This document shows positions 42,756 to 53,074 of a stretch of 64,000 nucleotides of DNA, one piece after another. The notes beneath the pieces were generated by a model. It had not been told where the DNA came from. It ran no database searches and saw only the letters and a list, made by a program, of their open reading frames with translations. Position 1 is the stretch's first letter; every line of letters starts with the position of its first letter. This DNA is from Rhizobiales bacterium Y(2018) (GTDB lineage: Bacteria > Pseudomonadota > Alphaproteobacteria > Rhizobiales > Aestuariivirgaceae), in the NCBI GenBank assembly GCA_005502925.1, contig SCPD01000009.1:186001-250000 (forward strand). The letters run 5' to 3'. The translations under genes and the position numbers were made by a program.

Positions 42756-44620
42756 ATATCGCGCCCAGCAAGGACGATATTCTGCCGCCGGAATCCCGGC
42801 TCGACATGCCCGTCCAGGACCTCAAGCATTGGGCTCCTGGCGGGGCCCTTTCCGCCGGACGCGAACGCTCCAGCGTTCATTTCTACCGCTGGTTCGTTTT
42901 TTCCGCGACACTGGCCCTGACCGGGCTCGGCACCTATGAAATCTACCAGGTGATCAGCCCGGCCGACATCACCTGGCTGCAGGTGATCTTCGCCGCCCTC
43001 TTTGCCGTGACCTTCGCCTGGATCTCTTTTGCCTGCGCCGGCGCCATGCTGGGTTTCCTGTGCATGACGCGGCGTCCACGTTACACACTGGCCGAGCTTG
43101 GCGAGACCAAGCGAACGGCCCTTCTCATGCCGGTCTATCACGAGGACCCGGAAACCGTCGCCGAAGCGATGGCGCGCATGGGCCGCGCGCTTGCTCGCGA
43201 AAAGGCCGGCGACAAGTTCGATATCTTCATCCTGAGCGACAGCCGCGAGGCCGCCCATATCCGTCACGAGGCGCAGGTCTTCGCCAAATTGCGCCAGGAT
43301 CTGCGCGACGACATCCAGGTCTATTACCGCCGCCGTCCCGACAATCATCACAAGAAGGCCGGCAATATCGCCGATTTCGTCACCCGCTGGGGTGGCGCCT
43401 ATGAGGCGATGATCGTGCTCGACGCCGACAGCATGATGTCCGGCCCTACGCTGGTCACGCTGGCGCGCGCCATGGCGGCCGACCCCAAGGCCGGCATCAT
43501 CCAGAGCCTGCCGCTGCTCCATAATCGCTGGACGCTCTATTCACGCATGCAGCAATTCGCTGGGCGCGTCTACGGGCCGATCGTCGCCAACGGGCTTGCT
43601 GCCTGGCATGGGCGCGACGGCAATTATTGGGGCCACAACGCGATCATCCGGGTGAAGGCCTTCGCAGAATCGGCGGGCCTGCCGGAGCTCGAAGGCCGCA
43701 AGCCTTTCGGCGGCCATATCATGAGCCATGATTTCGTTGAGGCGGCGCTGATGCGCCGTTCCGGCTGGGCGGTCTATATGCTGCCGGCGCTCGGCGGTTC
43801 CTATGAAGAGACACCGCCTAATCTGATCGAGCTCGCGGCGCGCGACCGGCGCTGGAGCCAGGGCAATCTGCAGCATATCAAGCTCCTTCATGTGAAGGGG
43901 CTGCATTGGGTGAGCCGCATCCACTTCCTGCAGGGCATCATGTCCTATCTGGCTTCGCCTTTGTGGCTGTTCCTGCTGATGACCGGTCTCGTCCTGTCGA
44001 CGGTCGCCAAATATGCCCAACCCAATTATTTCCCCGAGGGTTTCACGCTGTTTCCGGCCTGGCCGGTCTTCGATCCCGAGCGCGCGCTGCGCCTCTTCAC
44101 CTTGACCATGGCGGTGCTGTTCGTGCCGAAGATCCTCGGCATCATCGCCGCCATCTTCGATCCGGTGCTCAGGCGCGGTTGCGGCGGCGTCACAGGGCTG
44201 ATCAAGAGCCTGTTCGCGGAATCGATCCTCTCCGCACTGCTGTCACCGATCATGATGATCATCCAGTCGGGCTTCGTGCTCGACATTTTTCTCGGCCGTG
44301 ATTCCGGCTGGAAGGCGCAGAAGCGCACCGAGGAGGCGCCGCCCTTCAACGAGCTCCTGCACAAACATGCCTGGCATATCGTCGCCGGCCTGCTGGTCGG
44401 CGTGCTCGCTTTCCTGATCACGACGCAGACTTTCCTCTGGCTGTCGCCGATCGTGCTTGGCCTCGCTCTGTCGGCTGTCGTGTCCTGGTGGACCGGTCTC
44501 GTCTCGGTGGGCCGGCGCGCCTGGGATTGGAACATTTTCCGCATTCCCGAGGAATCGAACCCGGTCTCCGACAGTGTCGATGGAGCTAATCGGGAAAAGA
44601 ATCTCGCTGCAGCGGAGTGA
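42728..44620 (+). CDS. opgH: glucans biosynthesis glucosyltransferase OpgH
   Basis: A 630-aa inner-membrane GT2 glucosyltransferase making the glucan backbone from UDP-glucose. TALLMPVYHEDPETVAEAMA, DADSMMSGPTLVTLARAMA (catalytic Asp), and RRWSQGNLQHIKLL (QxxRW-like region, seen here as RDRRWSQGN) are present between two sets of membrane segments. It overlaps opgG by 28 bp. Its 3' end overlaps the convergent aconitase X small-subunit gene by 35 bp. Confidence 0.93.
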   Translation: MALSVDKIVDIAPSKDDILPPESRLDMPVQDLKHWAPGGALSAGRERSSVHFYRWFVFSATLALTGLGTYEIYQVISPADITWLQVIFAALFAVTFAWISFACAGAMLGFLCMTRRPRYTLAELGETKRTALLMPVYHEDPETVAEAMARMGRALAREKAGDKFDIFILSDSREAAHIRHEAQVFAKLRQDLRDDIQVYYRRRPDNHHKKAGNIADFVTRWGGAYEAMIVLDADSMMSGPTLVTLARAMAADPKAGIIQSLPLLHNRWTLYSRMQQFAGRVYGPIVANGLAAWHGRDGNYWGHNAIIRVKAFAESAGLPELEGRKPFGGHIMSHDFVEAALMRRSGWAVYMLPALGGSYEETPPNLIELAARDRRWSQGNLQHIKLLHVKGLHWVSRIHFLQGIMSYLASPLWLFLLMTGLVLSTVAKYAQPNYFPEGFTLFPAWPVFDPERALRLFTLTMAVLFVPKILGIIAAIFDPVLRRGCGGVTGLIKSLFAESILSALLSPIMMIIQSGFVLDIFLGRDSGWKAQKRTEEAPPFNELLHKHAWHIVAGLLVGVLAFLITTQTFLWLSPIVLGLALSAVVSWWTGLVSVGRRAWDWNIFRIPEESNPVSDSVDGANREKNLAAAE

Positions 44621-45014
44621 TCTTTCCATCGCCGGAGATGGCGAGCGCCGCGTGCCGGGCGAGTTCGGCATAATCCGCTGCCGTCACCGCCAGCACCGGG
44701 CAGGTCTTTCCGAATAACGTTTCCGCCACCTCCGCGCCGATCGCCAGATTGATGTCCGGCTTGACGAGGATTATGGCCGAAGGCGCCGTGCCGAGCCGGA
44801 TTGCTTCCGCCATGCCGCCCGGTGCGGTGCCGGAGCCGCGCGTTTCGCGCATCATCAGGATCGTGCCGGTGATGCATGACCCGCATTGCGGGTGATGGAT
44901 GTCGATGATCTCACCACTCCTCGGATCGAAAGCGCCCCAGAAGCTCAAAGGAGCATCGAGAGCAAGAACTCGCCCTCGCGCTTCGCCGCCGTGAAGGATG
45001 CGCGCCCGGATCAT
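44586..45014 (-). CDS. aconitase X small subunit (DUF126 swivel domain)
   Basis: A 142-aa swivel-domain protein of the aconitase X type II complex, beginning MIRARILHGGEARGRVLALD. HHPQCGSCITGTILMM carries the conserved Ser, and RGSGTAPGGMAEAIRLGTAP is family-typical. The ATG at 45014 overlaps the large-subunit stop as ATGA and is preferred over an ATG at 45029. Bacterial two-subunit AcnX proteins have been characterised as cis-3-hydroxy-L-proline dehydratases. The substrate here is inferred. Confidence 0.88.
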   Translation of the reverse strand: MIRARILHGGEARGRVLALDAPLSFWGAFDPRSGEIIDIHHPQCGSCITGTILMMRETRGSGTAPGGMAEAIRLGTAPSAIILVKPDINLAIGAEVAETLFGKTCPVLAVTAADYAELARHAALAISGDGKITPLQRDSFPD

Positions 45015-46288
45015 AGGCCGTTCGCCCACAATTGCGGATCGCGCCAGACCTCACCCCGGACGGCGCTTTCGACGCACTCGGAGAGACTGCCGAAGCAGAC
45101 TTCGACGCCCAGCATGCCAGGCGCGTAATAGGCCCATTTCGCCGCATTGGTCATGATGCGGCCGCGGCATTGGCGCACCGCCGGCGAATAATAGGTGCAG
45201 GTGTCGGCGATGACAGTGGCGCCGAAGGCCTCGAGCTCGGCGATCCAGCCGCGTTTGGCCGCCTCGTCGCGTATATGCCGGCTGGTCGAAACATAAAGGG
45301 CAAGACCGGGTTTCGCCTTGCGCCCGGTTACGAGCGGCACCAGTCTTTCGAATTCGGTCAGCGAGAAATGCGGCGTCCCGAGCGCCACCATATCGAGCGG
45401 ACCATCCTTGGCGCTGGTCAGATCGCGGCGCGCCTGCGCCAGAGAGTGAGGCGTGACCTCGAAGACGCGTTCGGGTGCATGACCCTGGAAGGCGTCATCC
45501 TTTGTTGCGGCTTCCGGCGTCACGCCGACGGCATGCCACATCTCGACGCCGCCCGCAGAAGCGGCCGCGGCGGCCAGCGCCTTCAGCGAATCCGCCGTTT
45601 CCTGCGGCGGCAGGCCGGTGATCACCGGTATGGCTTGTCCCGAGAGCTTGCCGACATGATGGCCGAGCAGATGATAGAAGATGTTCTCAGCTTTCCAGTC
45701 GTCCGGAACGGCCTCGGTGCGGATGAGGAGACGGCCGCGCCGGCCTTCGTCGCGATGGAGACCGGCATAGGGCGCCTTGCCGATGAGCGCGCAGGCGACA
45801 TCGAGATAGTCTCCATATTTGTTGGTCCGGGCGCCGATGACGGCATTGTAGAAAGACACCGCATTGGATTCCCCGGCGACGATCTGGTCACCGAATTGGG
45901 GGCCGCCCGGCAGCTGATAAGGCGCGCAGGTCCAGACCGGCCGGCAGCCGAGCTTCTCATAGAGCTGCATCAGCTTGCGGGCGCCCTTGACCATTTGCGG
46001 ATCGCTCGTCTCGGGACGGATATCCGGGTCGGTGAGGCTCACCACGCCGTTATTGGTCCAGGCTGGAATGCTGAGCTTCGCGCCGTGATCGAGGAGATAC
46101 TGGGCGAAATCGACATGCGCCTCGCCGCTATAGAAGCAGGCATCGATATGGGCGAAGGAGACCGGGATCAACTCTCGGGCACCCAATATCCCGGCGGCCT
46201 TCAACACGAGCCGCATCGCGAGCCGCATGGCCGGGCCGTGTTCGCCGTCGAGGCAGGCCCGGTCGCGGTCGTCGAGTGCCAAGCTCAC
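45011..46288 (-). CDS. aconitase X large (catalytic) subunit (DUF521)
   Basis: A 425-aa DUF521 protein. GQQIAGESNAV-type QIVAGESNAVSFYNAVIGAR, TCAPYQLPGG and IADTCTYYSPAVRQCRGRIM supply the Cys residues that bind the Fe-S cluster in characterised AcnX. Expected reaction: dehydration of cis-3-hydroxy-L-proline to delta1-pyrroline-2-carboxylate. It starts in an ATGA overlap with the Aas-like gene and ends in an ATGA overlap with the small subunit, so all three are translationally coupled. A second use, such as another hydroxy-acid dehydratase, cannot be excluded. Confidence 0.88.
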   Translation of the reverse strand: MSLALDDRDRACLDGEHGPAMRLAMRLVLKAAGILGARELIPVSFAHIDACFYSGEAHVDFAQYLLDHGAKLSIPAWTNNGVVSLTDPDIRPETSDPQMVKGARKLMQLYEKLGCRPVWTCAPYQLPGGPQFGDQIVAGESNAVSFYNAVIGARTNKYGDYLDVACALIGKAPYAGLHRDEGRRGRLLIRTEAVPDDWKAENIFYHLLGHHVGKLSGQAIPVITGLPPQETADSLKALAAAAASAGGVEMWHAVGVTPEAATKDDAFQGHAPERVFEVTPHSLAQARRDLTSAKDGPLDMVALGTPHFSLTEFERLVPLVTGRKAKPGLALYVSTSRHIRDEAAKRGWIAELEAFGATVIADTCTYYSPAVRQCRGRIMTNAAKWAYYAPGMLGVEVCFGSLSECVESAVRGEVWRDPQLWANGL

Positions 46289-49200
46289 GAGGAGAATTTC
46301 TCCCGCGCCAGCTTATTGAGCGTCACATAATCCGTCTTGCCGGTGCCGAGGATCGGAATGGCGTCCAGCGGCACGATGATGCGGGGCGTCATCAGCTCGG
46401 TCACGCCGAAATTCTTGAAGGCGTCGGACAGGCCGGTGCGGTCGAGCTTCTGATGGGTCGAGAAGAGCACCAGCTGCTCGCCCTTCTTTGGATCAGGAAT
46501 GGCGACCACGGCATGGACATGATCAGGGAAAGCTTCCTGCACATGGCTTTCGACGGCGGCGAGCGAGACCATCTCGCCGGCGATCTTGGAGAAGCGTTTG
46601 GCGCGGCCCTGAATGGTGATGTACCGGCGCGGATCGACGGTGACGATGTCGCCGGTGTCGTACCAGCCTTCAGGCGGCGGCTCCATCAAACCGGGTTTCT
46701 CGGCGCGCAGATAGCCCAGCATGATATTGGGCCCCTTCACATGGAGCCGGCCGCCATCGGCGATGCCCTCGATGGTCTCGAGCCGGTAGTCGATGCCGTC
46801 GAACAGGCGCCCGACCGAGCCGGCGCGATAATGGATGGGCGTGTTGACGGCGAGCACCGGCGCACACTCGGTGACGCCGTAACCTTCGAGGATGCGCAGG
46901 CCGAACATGTCCATGAAGGTCTGGCGCGTCTCGGGGCGCACCCGTTCGGCGCCCGCCACCACGAAGCGCACGCGGTAGAGATCATAAGGATGCGCGTTGC
47001 GGGCATAGCCGGTGAGGAAGGTATCGGTGCCGAAGAGCACCGTCGCGTTGATATCGTAAACCAGCTCCGGGATGATCTTGTAGTGGAGCGGCGAGGGATA
47101 GAGGAAGGTGCGCACGCCCGCGAGCACCGGCAGGAGGGTGCCGGCATTGAGCCCGAAAGTGTGGAACATCGGCATGGGATTGAAAACGATGTCCTGCGGC
47201 GTGAAGTCGATGCGCGCCGCCGCCTGGTGGCGGTTGGCCTGCAGATTGTTGTGCGAGAGCACGACGCCTTTGGGTGTGCCCTCCGAGCCCGAGGTGAAAA
47301 CGATCGCCGCCGGCGCATCGGCGTCGGGATTGTAGCCGAGCTTCTTCAGCGCGCCTTTCGGGAAATGGCTGGACCACAGGCCATAGAGCTTGTCGCCGAG
47401 GCCTATTTGTGCGCGCACATCCTCGATCCAGATGATCTTCGCCTGCTTTTCGAGGAGCGCCACCGCGTCGCCAAAGTCGCCGGCCTCGACGAAGCGGCGC
47501 GACGTGATGACGGTTTTCACTTCCGCGGTGCGGCAGGCGGCCGCCATATTGGTGGCGCCGGTCGAATAATTGAGAAGCGCCGGCACGCGGCCCGAAGCGT
47601 AGAGCGCAAAAAGCGTAATGAAGCAGCCGGCGGCGCTCGGCAGCAGTACGCCGACATTCTTCTCAGCCGGCGTCAGCTCGGCCAGGCGGCGGCCGAGAAT
47701 GAAGCTTCCCAGAACGATGCGGTCATAGGTGAGCGGCGTGCGCTGGATGTCCTCGAGGATCTGGTGCTTCCTGCCGTGGATGTGGCGGGCCTCGAGGAGC
47801 GACTGGAACAGTGTCTCGTCCTTGAAGCTGGTGCGGAACATCATGTCGGTCATGATGTCGTAGGTCCGGTCGGCGAGATATTCGCGCAACGCCCCGCTCT
47901 TGAGATCGGGCGGGGCCGAGAGCTTCACCGGCGGCAGGAAGGTCAAGGTGATCTTGGGAAACCAGCGAATGCGGAGCTTGCCCTTCATCAGCGAGAAGGG
48001 CGTATATTGCGCGCCGCCGATCCGGACGGGCAGGATTTTTGCACCGGCGAGATGGGCGATGACGCCCGGACCTTCGTAAATCTTCATCAGCGAGCCGGTA
48101 CGGGTGATCCGGCCTTCAGGGAAGATCACCACCTTGCGGCCGCGCTTCAGCCCGCTTGCCAGGGTCTTGATCGCCATCGGATTGCTGGGATCGATCGGCA
48201 GGAGATCGAAGAGCTGGAAGGCGGGCTTCACCCACCAGCGATCGGCGATGCGGGTGTTGATGGCGAACTGGCAGCGCTCGGGCAGGAAAGCCGAAATCAG
48301 CGGGCCGTCGAGGAAGGAAGTGTGGTTGGCGATGATCAGCGCCTTGCGCCCGGCCTTGGTGAAGTTCTCGAAGCCTTTGATCTCGACGCGATAGAACAGA
48401 TAGAACAGGCGGCGCGCGATATAGGCGGCGAGCTCCTGCGGCAGGAGGCGGCAGATCCACAGCGCGGCAATGGCATTGGCGAGGCCGACCACCAGGAACA
48501 ACCCGCGCACCGAAAGCCCGGCGTCGAGCAGCACAAAAGAGAGGATCGTCGCCGCGGTCATGAACACCGCGTTGACGATGTTGTTGGCGGCGATCACCCG
48601 GGCGCGCTTCTGGGGCGACGAGCGCGCCTGGACCAGCGCATAGAGCGGCACGGCGAAAAGGCCGGCACAGAGCGCGATGGCCGCGAGATCGAACAGCACG
48701 CGCCAGCCGGAGAAGCTCGATATGAGATCTATCGGTGTGCGCAGAGCGCTCGCGTCGCTCGAGCGCAAGGCGCCGGTGGCGAAATAGAGATCGATGATGA
48801 ACAGCGTGATCAGGATGGCGGCGATCGGCACATATTTGACCGACACCTCGCCCTTGAGCAGCCGGTTGGTGACGATGGAGCCGACACCGATCGCCACGGT
48901 GAAGGCGGCGATGATGAGGCTCGCCACCGTTTCGTTGGCGTGCAGCTCGGTCTGGGTGAAAAGCGGGATCTGGGTGAGGAAGATGACCCCTAAGAACCAG
49001 AACCAGGAAATGCCGAGAATGGCGAGGAAGACGTCGCCGCGCTCGCGCGCGATGCCGATCATGCGCCAGGTTTCCTGGGCGAGATTGGCGTTGAGCTTGA
49101 GCTCGGGCTGGGGTGCGGGTGCCGCCGGAATCTGCCGGGCGCTCAGATAGGCGATGACCGAAAGGCCGATCATCACCACGCTCACCCAATGGCGGCCCCA

Positions 49201-49734
49201 TTCGGAGCTGATGGCGAAGCTGCCGAACAGCGTGCCGAGCAGGATCGACAGGAAGGTGCCCATCTCGATCAGGCCGTTGCCGCCAAGAAGCTCCTGGCGC
49301 TCGAGATGCTGCGGCAGGATCGAATATTTGATCGGGCCGAAAAAGGCCGACTGGGTGCCGGTCAGGAAGACGACGAGGAGCTGCAGCCAGACCTGGTCGG
49401 TGAACAGGCTGAAGGAAGCCAGCGCCACGATGGCGATCTCGACGAATTTGATGCGCTGCGCCAGAATCGCCTTGTCGAACTTGTCGGCGATCTGGCCGGC
49501 CAAGGCCGAGAACAGGAAGAAAGGCAGGATGAGGAGGCCGGCGGAGAGGGTGTTGAGAAGGCCGGCATGACCTTCGGCGAAACCGAGCCTCGGACCCAGA
49601 TCGTAGATGAGCAGGATGGAGAGGGCATAACGGAAGGCATTGTCGTTGAAGGCGCCGATGGCCTGGGCAACGAAGAGCGGCAGGAAGCGCCTGGTGCGCA
49701 ACAGCGCGAATTGATTGGGATGCCCAGTGTCCAT
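46285..49734 (-). CDS. aas: Aas-like fusion: MFS lysophospholipid transporter, PlsC acyltransferase, AMP-ligase
   Basis: A 1149-aa three-part protein. Residues ~1-400 are a LplT-like MFS domain (FLPLFVAQAIGAFNDNAFRY). About 430-630 is a PlsC/LPLAT acyltransferase (ALIIANHTSFLDGP, FPEGRITRTGSLMK). The C-terminal ~510 residues are an acyl-CoA/ACP synthetase (VFTSGSEGTPKGVVLSHNN, GYGVTECAPVLAVN, YDTGDIVTVD). It would import lysophospholipid and re-acylate it. I start at the ATG at 49734 (MDTGHPNQF); a longer frame reaching 50040 lies inside the HAD gene and is rejected. Coupled by ATGA to aconitase X. Confidence 0.9.
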   Translation of the reverse strand: MDTGHPNQFALLRTRRFLPLFVAQAIGAFNDNAFRYALSILLIYDLGPRLGFAEGHAGLLNTLSAGLLILPFFLFSALAGQIADKFDKAILAQRIKFVEIAIVALASFSLFTDQVWLQLLVVFLTGTQSAFFGPIKYSILPQHLERQELLGGNGLIEMGTFLSILLGTLFGSFAISSEWGRHWVSVVMIGLSVIAYLSARQIPAAPAPQPELKLNANLAQETWRMIGIARERGDVFLAILGISWFWFLGVIFLTQIPLFTQTELHANETVASLIIAAFTVAIGVGSIVTNRLLKGEVSVKYVPIAAILITLFIIDLYFATGALRSSDASALRTPIDLISSFSGWRVLFDLAAIALCAGLFAVPLYALVQARSSPQKRARVIAANNIVNAVFMTAATILSFVLLDAGLSVRGLFLVVGLANAIAALWICRLLPQELAAYIARRLFYLFYRVEIKGFENFTKAGRKALIIANHTSFLDGPLISAFLPERCQFAINTRIADRWWVKPAFQLFDLLPIDPSNPMAIKTLASGLKRGRKVVIFPEGRITRTGSLMKIYEGPGVIAHLAGAKILPVRIGGAQYTPFSLMKGKLRIRWFPKITLTFLPPVKLSAPPDLKSGALREYLADRTYDIMTDMMFRTSFKDETLFQSLLEARHIHGRKHQILEDIQRTPLTYDRIVLGSFILGRRLAELTPAEKNVGVLLPSAAGCFITLFALYASGRVPALLNYSTGATNMAAACRTAEVKTVITSRRFVEAGDFGDAVALLEKQAKIIWIEDVRAQIGLGDKLYGLWSSHFPKGALKKLGYNPDADAPAAIVFTSGSEGTPKGVVLSHNNLQANRHQAAARIDFTPQDIVFNPMPMFHTFGLNAGTLLPVLAGVRTFLYPSPLHYKIIPELVYDINATVLFGTDTFLTGYARNAHPYDLYRVRFVVAGAERVRPETRQTFMDMFGLRILEGYGVTECAPVLAVNTPIHYRAGSVGRLFDGIDYRLETIEGIADGGRLHVKGPNIMLGYLRAEKPGLMEPPPEGWYDTGDIVTVDPRRYITIQGRAKRFSKIAGEMVSLAAVESHVQEAFPDHVHAVVAIPDPKKGEQLVLFSTHQKLDRTGLSDAFKNFGVTELMTPRIIVPLDAIPILGTGKTDYVTLNKLAREKFSS

Positions 49735-49757
49735 ATGGAGCCCGATTTCCTTCCGAC

Positions 49758-50456
49758 TCAGATGTTGAGCGCGTCTTCTATATGTTTCAGCGTATCCCGG
49801 TGATGAATGCAAATACGCTCCGCCCCGGCCGCGGCCAGCCGCCGGGTCTTGGCCGGATCGGCGGAAAAGCCGATGAAATGCACCTTGTTGGCGAGCCCTG
49901 CCTCGACATCGTTGAGATTGTCGCCGATGAAGACGATGCGTTCGCGCGGCAAGTCGAGGCTGGTTATGGCGCGGGCCAGAATCTGGCGCTTGGCGCCGCC
50001 GCCATTGGCGCCGAAGCCGAGGTCCTTGAGCCTGTCCCACATGCCGCAGGCGGCGAGCCTGAGCGAGGCCGCTTCGAGGAGATTGGCGGTGGCGATGCCG
50101 AGCCTGGCCTTTCCGGCGAGAGCGGCAAGCAGCTCGGCCGCCCCCGCAATGGCCTCGGGCTTCAGGCGTTTCAACGCGAGATTGCCGCGGAGATGGCCAA
50201 TATAGGCGTCGATGACTGCGCGATGCTCCTGTGGCGTTGGCGCGCGCCCGAAATGGCCTTCGAGGATCTCGTGGATGATGTCCTCGTCATTGCGGATGCG
50301 ATAGCCGTCCCAGTCGCGCGACAGTCCGGTAAGGCCGTGCAGCTCGGCAAAGGGCCAGAAGAAAGCGTCTTCCTCAGGCCTCGTCAGATCGAGCAGGACC
50401 CCGTCGACATCGAAGATGACGGCGGCGTCAGGGCGCATCGGCTTCCCGAGCATCAA
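49758..50456 (-). CDS. HAD-superfamily phosphatase
   Basis: A 232-aa haloacid-dehalogenase-like hydrolase. Motif I is VIFDVDGVLLDLT (nucleophile Asp near residue 16), motif III/IV is IVFIGDNLNDVEAG near the C-terminal third. The family covers phosphoglycolate phosphatase, beta-phosphoglucomutase and others, so the substrate is open. The ATG overlaps the TPP-enzyme stop as ATGA and the stop lies 23 bp from the Aas start. Confidence 0.87.
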   Translation of the reverse strand: MMLGKPMRPDAAVIFDVDGVLLDLTRPEEDAFFWPFAELHGLTGLSRDWDGYRIRNDEDIIHEILEGHFGRAPTPQEHRAVIDAYIGHLRGNLALKRLKPEAIAGAAELLAALAGKARLGIATANLLEAASLRLAACGMWDRLKDLGFGANGGGAKRQILARAITSLDLPRERIVFIGDNLNDVEAGLANKVHFIGFSADPAKTRRLAAAGAERICIHHRDTLKHIEDALNI

Positions 50457-52060
50457 CCATTCAGCATGCGCGGCGTCATTTCGATCAGTGTCGGGCCGTC
50501 GGCCTTGAGCGCACGGCCGATGGCCTCGGCGAGGCTTTTGAGCGAGTCGGGCTTCTCGGCGTTGCAGCGATAGGCCTTGGCGAGCGCCTGGAAGTCCGGA
50601 TTGATCAAGGTGACCGCATTGGGCTGGATGCCCTTGTTCACCATGTCGTCACGGATCTGGCCGAGCGCGTCATTGTTCCACATCAGGATGATGAGCGGCA
50701 ATTTGTGCTCGGCGGCGGTGCCGAGCTCGTTGATCGTATATTGGATGCCGTAATCGCCGATCATCACCGCAACCGGCTTGTAGGGCGTGCCGAATTTGGC
50801 GCCGATGCCCGCCGGCAGCGCGAAGCCGAGCGTGCCGAAGCCCACCGGATGCAGCCAGGTGCGCGGCTCATAGACCGGGAAGATCTCATTGGCCGCATAG
50901 GCAATCTGCGTCATGTCGGAAGCGATCACCGTCTCGCGCGGCAGGTTTGTGCGGATGACGGCCAGCACCTGGCGCAGCATCTTGCGCAAGGCATCGTCTT
51001 CAGCCGGTTCGGCGGCGAAGATGTCGGCGATCTTCTTCTCGCTCGCCTTGCGGCGCGCCGAATGATCGGCGGCGGGAAGAGCGGCCAGGATGCAATCGAG
51101 CGCCGATGCGGCATCCGCCAGGATGGCGATCTCGGCGGCATGCGGACGCGCCAGTACCATCGGGTCGAGATCGATGCGGATGAGGCCCTTGCTCAGATGG
51201 AAGCCCGATTCCCAGAAATCGGTCTCCGACAATTCCGAGCCGGCGCACAGAATGACATCGGCTTCCTTCAGGAGCTTGCGGCCCGAGGCCGAGGCGAGGC
51301 GATAGCCGAGGCAGAGCGGATGATCGCCCGGAACGGTGCCCTTGCCGGCGGTGGTGGTGAGGATGGGCGCACCCAGCCGCTCGGCGATGGCGAGCGCCGC
51401 CATGCCGGCGCCCTGCGCGCCGCCGCCCAGAAGCACGAGCGGCGATTTCGCCTGGGCGAGAAGCGCCGCGGCTTCGCGGATCTGGTCGGCATCGGCCTGC
51501 GGCAGTTTTGGCGTCTTATGCGCCGTCCAGCCGGGACCGGAGGGGTATTTCAGGAGATCGAGCGGCAATTCGAGATAAGCAGGGCGTGGGCGCCGCGACT
51601 TAAAGGCCGAGAAAGCACGCGCCACGCCGTCGCGCACGTCCTGCGGCGTATAGGCCCTGACGGTCAGATCGGTGATCGTCTGGGCGGCGCCGAGCTGGCT
51701 CTGCATCTCGTGCAGGCGGCCGCGGCCCTGCGCGCTGTCGGTGATGTCGAGGGCGGAAGAGATGCAGAAGACCGGGCTCGAATCCGACCAGGACTGGCCG
51801 AGCGGCGTCATGATGTTGGTGAGGCCGGGGCCGGTGATGGTGAAGCAGACGCCGGGCTTGCCGGTGGCGCGCGCATAGCCGTCGGCCATGAAGCCGGCGC
51901 CCTGCTCATGGCGCACCAGCACATGGTTTATCTTGGAGCGCGGCAAGGCGCGGTACATTTCGACATTGTGAACACCCGGAATGCCGAAGATGGTGTCGAC
52001 GCCATAGGATTCGAGCAGGCCGACAAGAGCTTCGCCGGTCGAGTGTTCAGCGCGGGGCAT
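50453..52060 (-). CDS. thiamine-pyrophosphate enzyme (acetolactate synthase / 2-oxoacid decarboxylase family)
   Basis: A 535-aa TPP enzyme. GIPGVHNVEMYRALPRS, ALHEQG-type LVRHEQGAGFMADGYARATG (catalytic Glu near residue 50) and the TPP/Mg motif MIGDYGIQYTINELGTAAEHKLPLIILMWNN are present. Resemblance is strongest to AruI-type 5-guanidino-2-oxopentanoate decarboxylase and acetolactate synthases; the real substrate is uncertain. It lies between the dppF end (21 bp) and the HAD gene (ATGA overlap), in a long leftward unit. Confidence 0.85.
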   Translation of the reverse strand: MPRAEHSTGEALVGLLESYGVDTIFGIPGVHNVEMYRALPRSKINHVLVRHEQGAGFMADGYARATGKPGVCFTITGPGLTNIMTPLGQSWSDSSPVFCISSALDITDSAQGRGRLHEMQSQLGAAQTITDLTVRAYTPQDVRDGVARAFSAFKSRRPRPAYLELPLDLLKYPSGPGWTAHKTPKLPQADADQIREAAALLAQAKSPLVLLGGGAQGAGMAALAIAERLGAPILTTTAGKGTVPGDHPLCLGYRLASASGRKLLKEADVILCAGSELSETDFWESGFHLSKGLIRIDLDPMVLARPHAAEIAILADAASALDCILAALPAADHSARRKASEKKIADIFAAEPAEDDALRKMLRQVLAVIRTNLPRETVIASDMTQIAYAANEIFPVYEPRTWLHPVGFGTLGFALPAGIGAKFGTPYKPVAVMIGDYGIQYTINELGTAAEHKLPLIILMWNNDALGQIRDDMVNKGIQPNAVTLINPDFQALAKAYRCNAEKPDSLKSLAEAIGRALKADGPTLIEMTPRMLNG

Positions 52061-52081
52061 TCCGTTCTCCGATATTTGACG

Positions 52082-53070
<989 letters not shown>

Positions 53071-53074
<4 letters not shown>

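Noticed and set aside
46276-48993. Very long open frame antisense to the Aas-like gene
   Set aside because: High-GC antisense frame with no recognisable domain, rich in Arg, Glu, His and Gly; the minus-strand protein shows clear motifs throughout.
49735-50040. Upstream extension of the Aas-like fusion
   Set aside because: It lies within the HAD phosphatase gene and codes low-complexity Arg/Gln-rich sequence; the family N-terminus begins at 49734.
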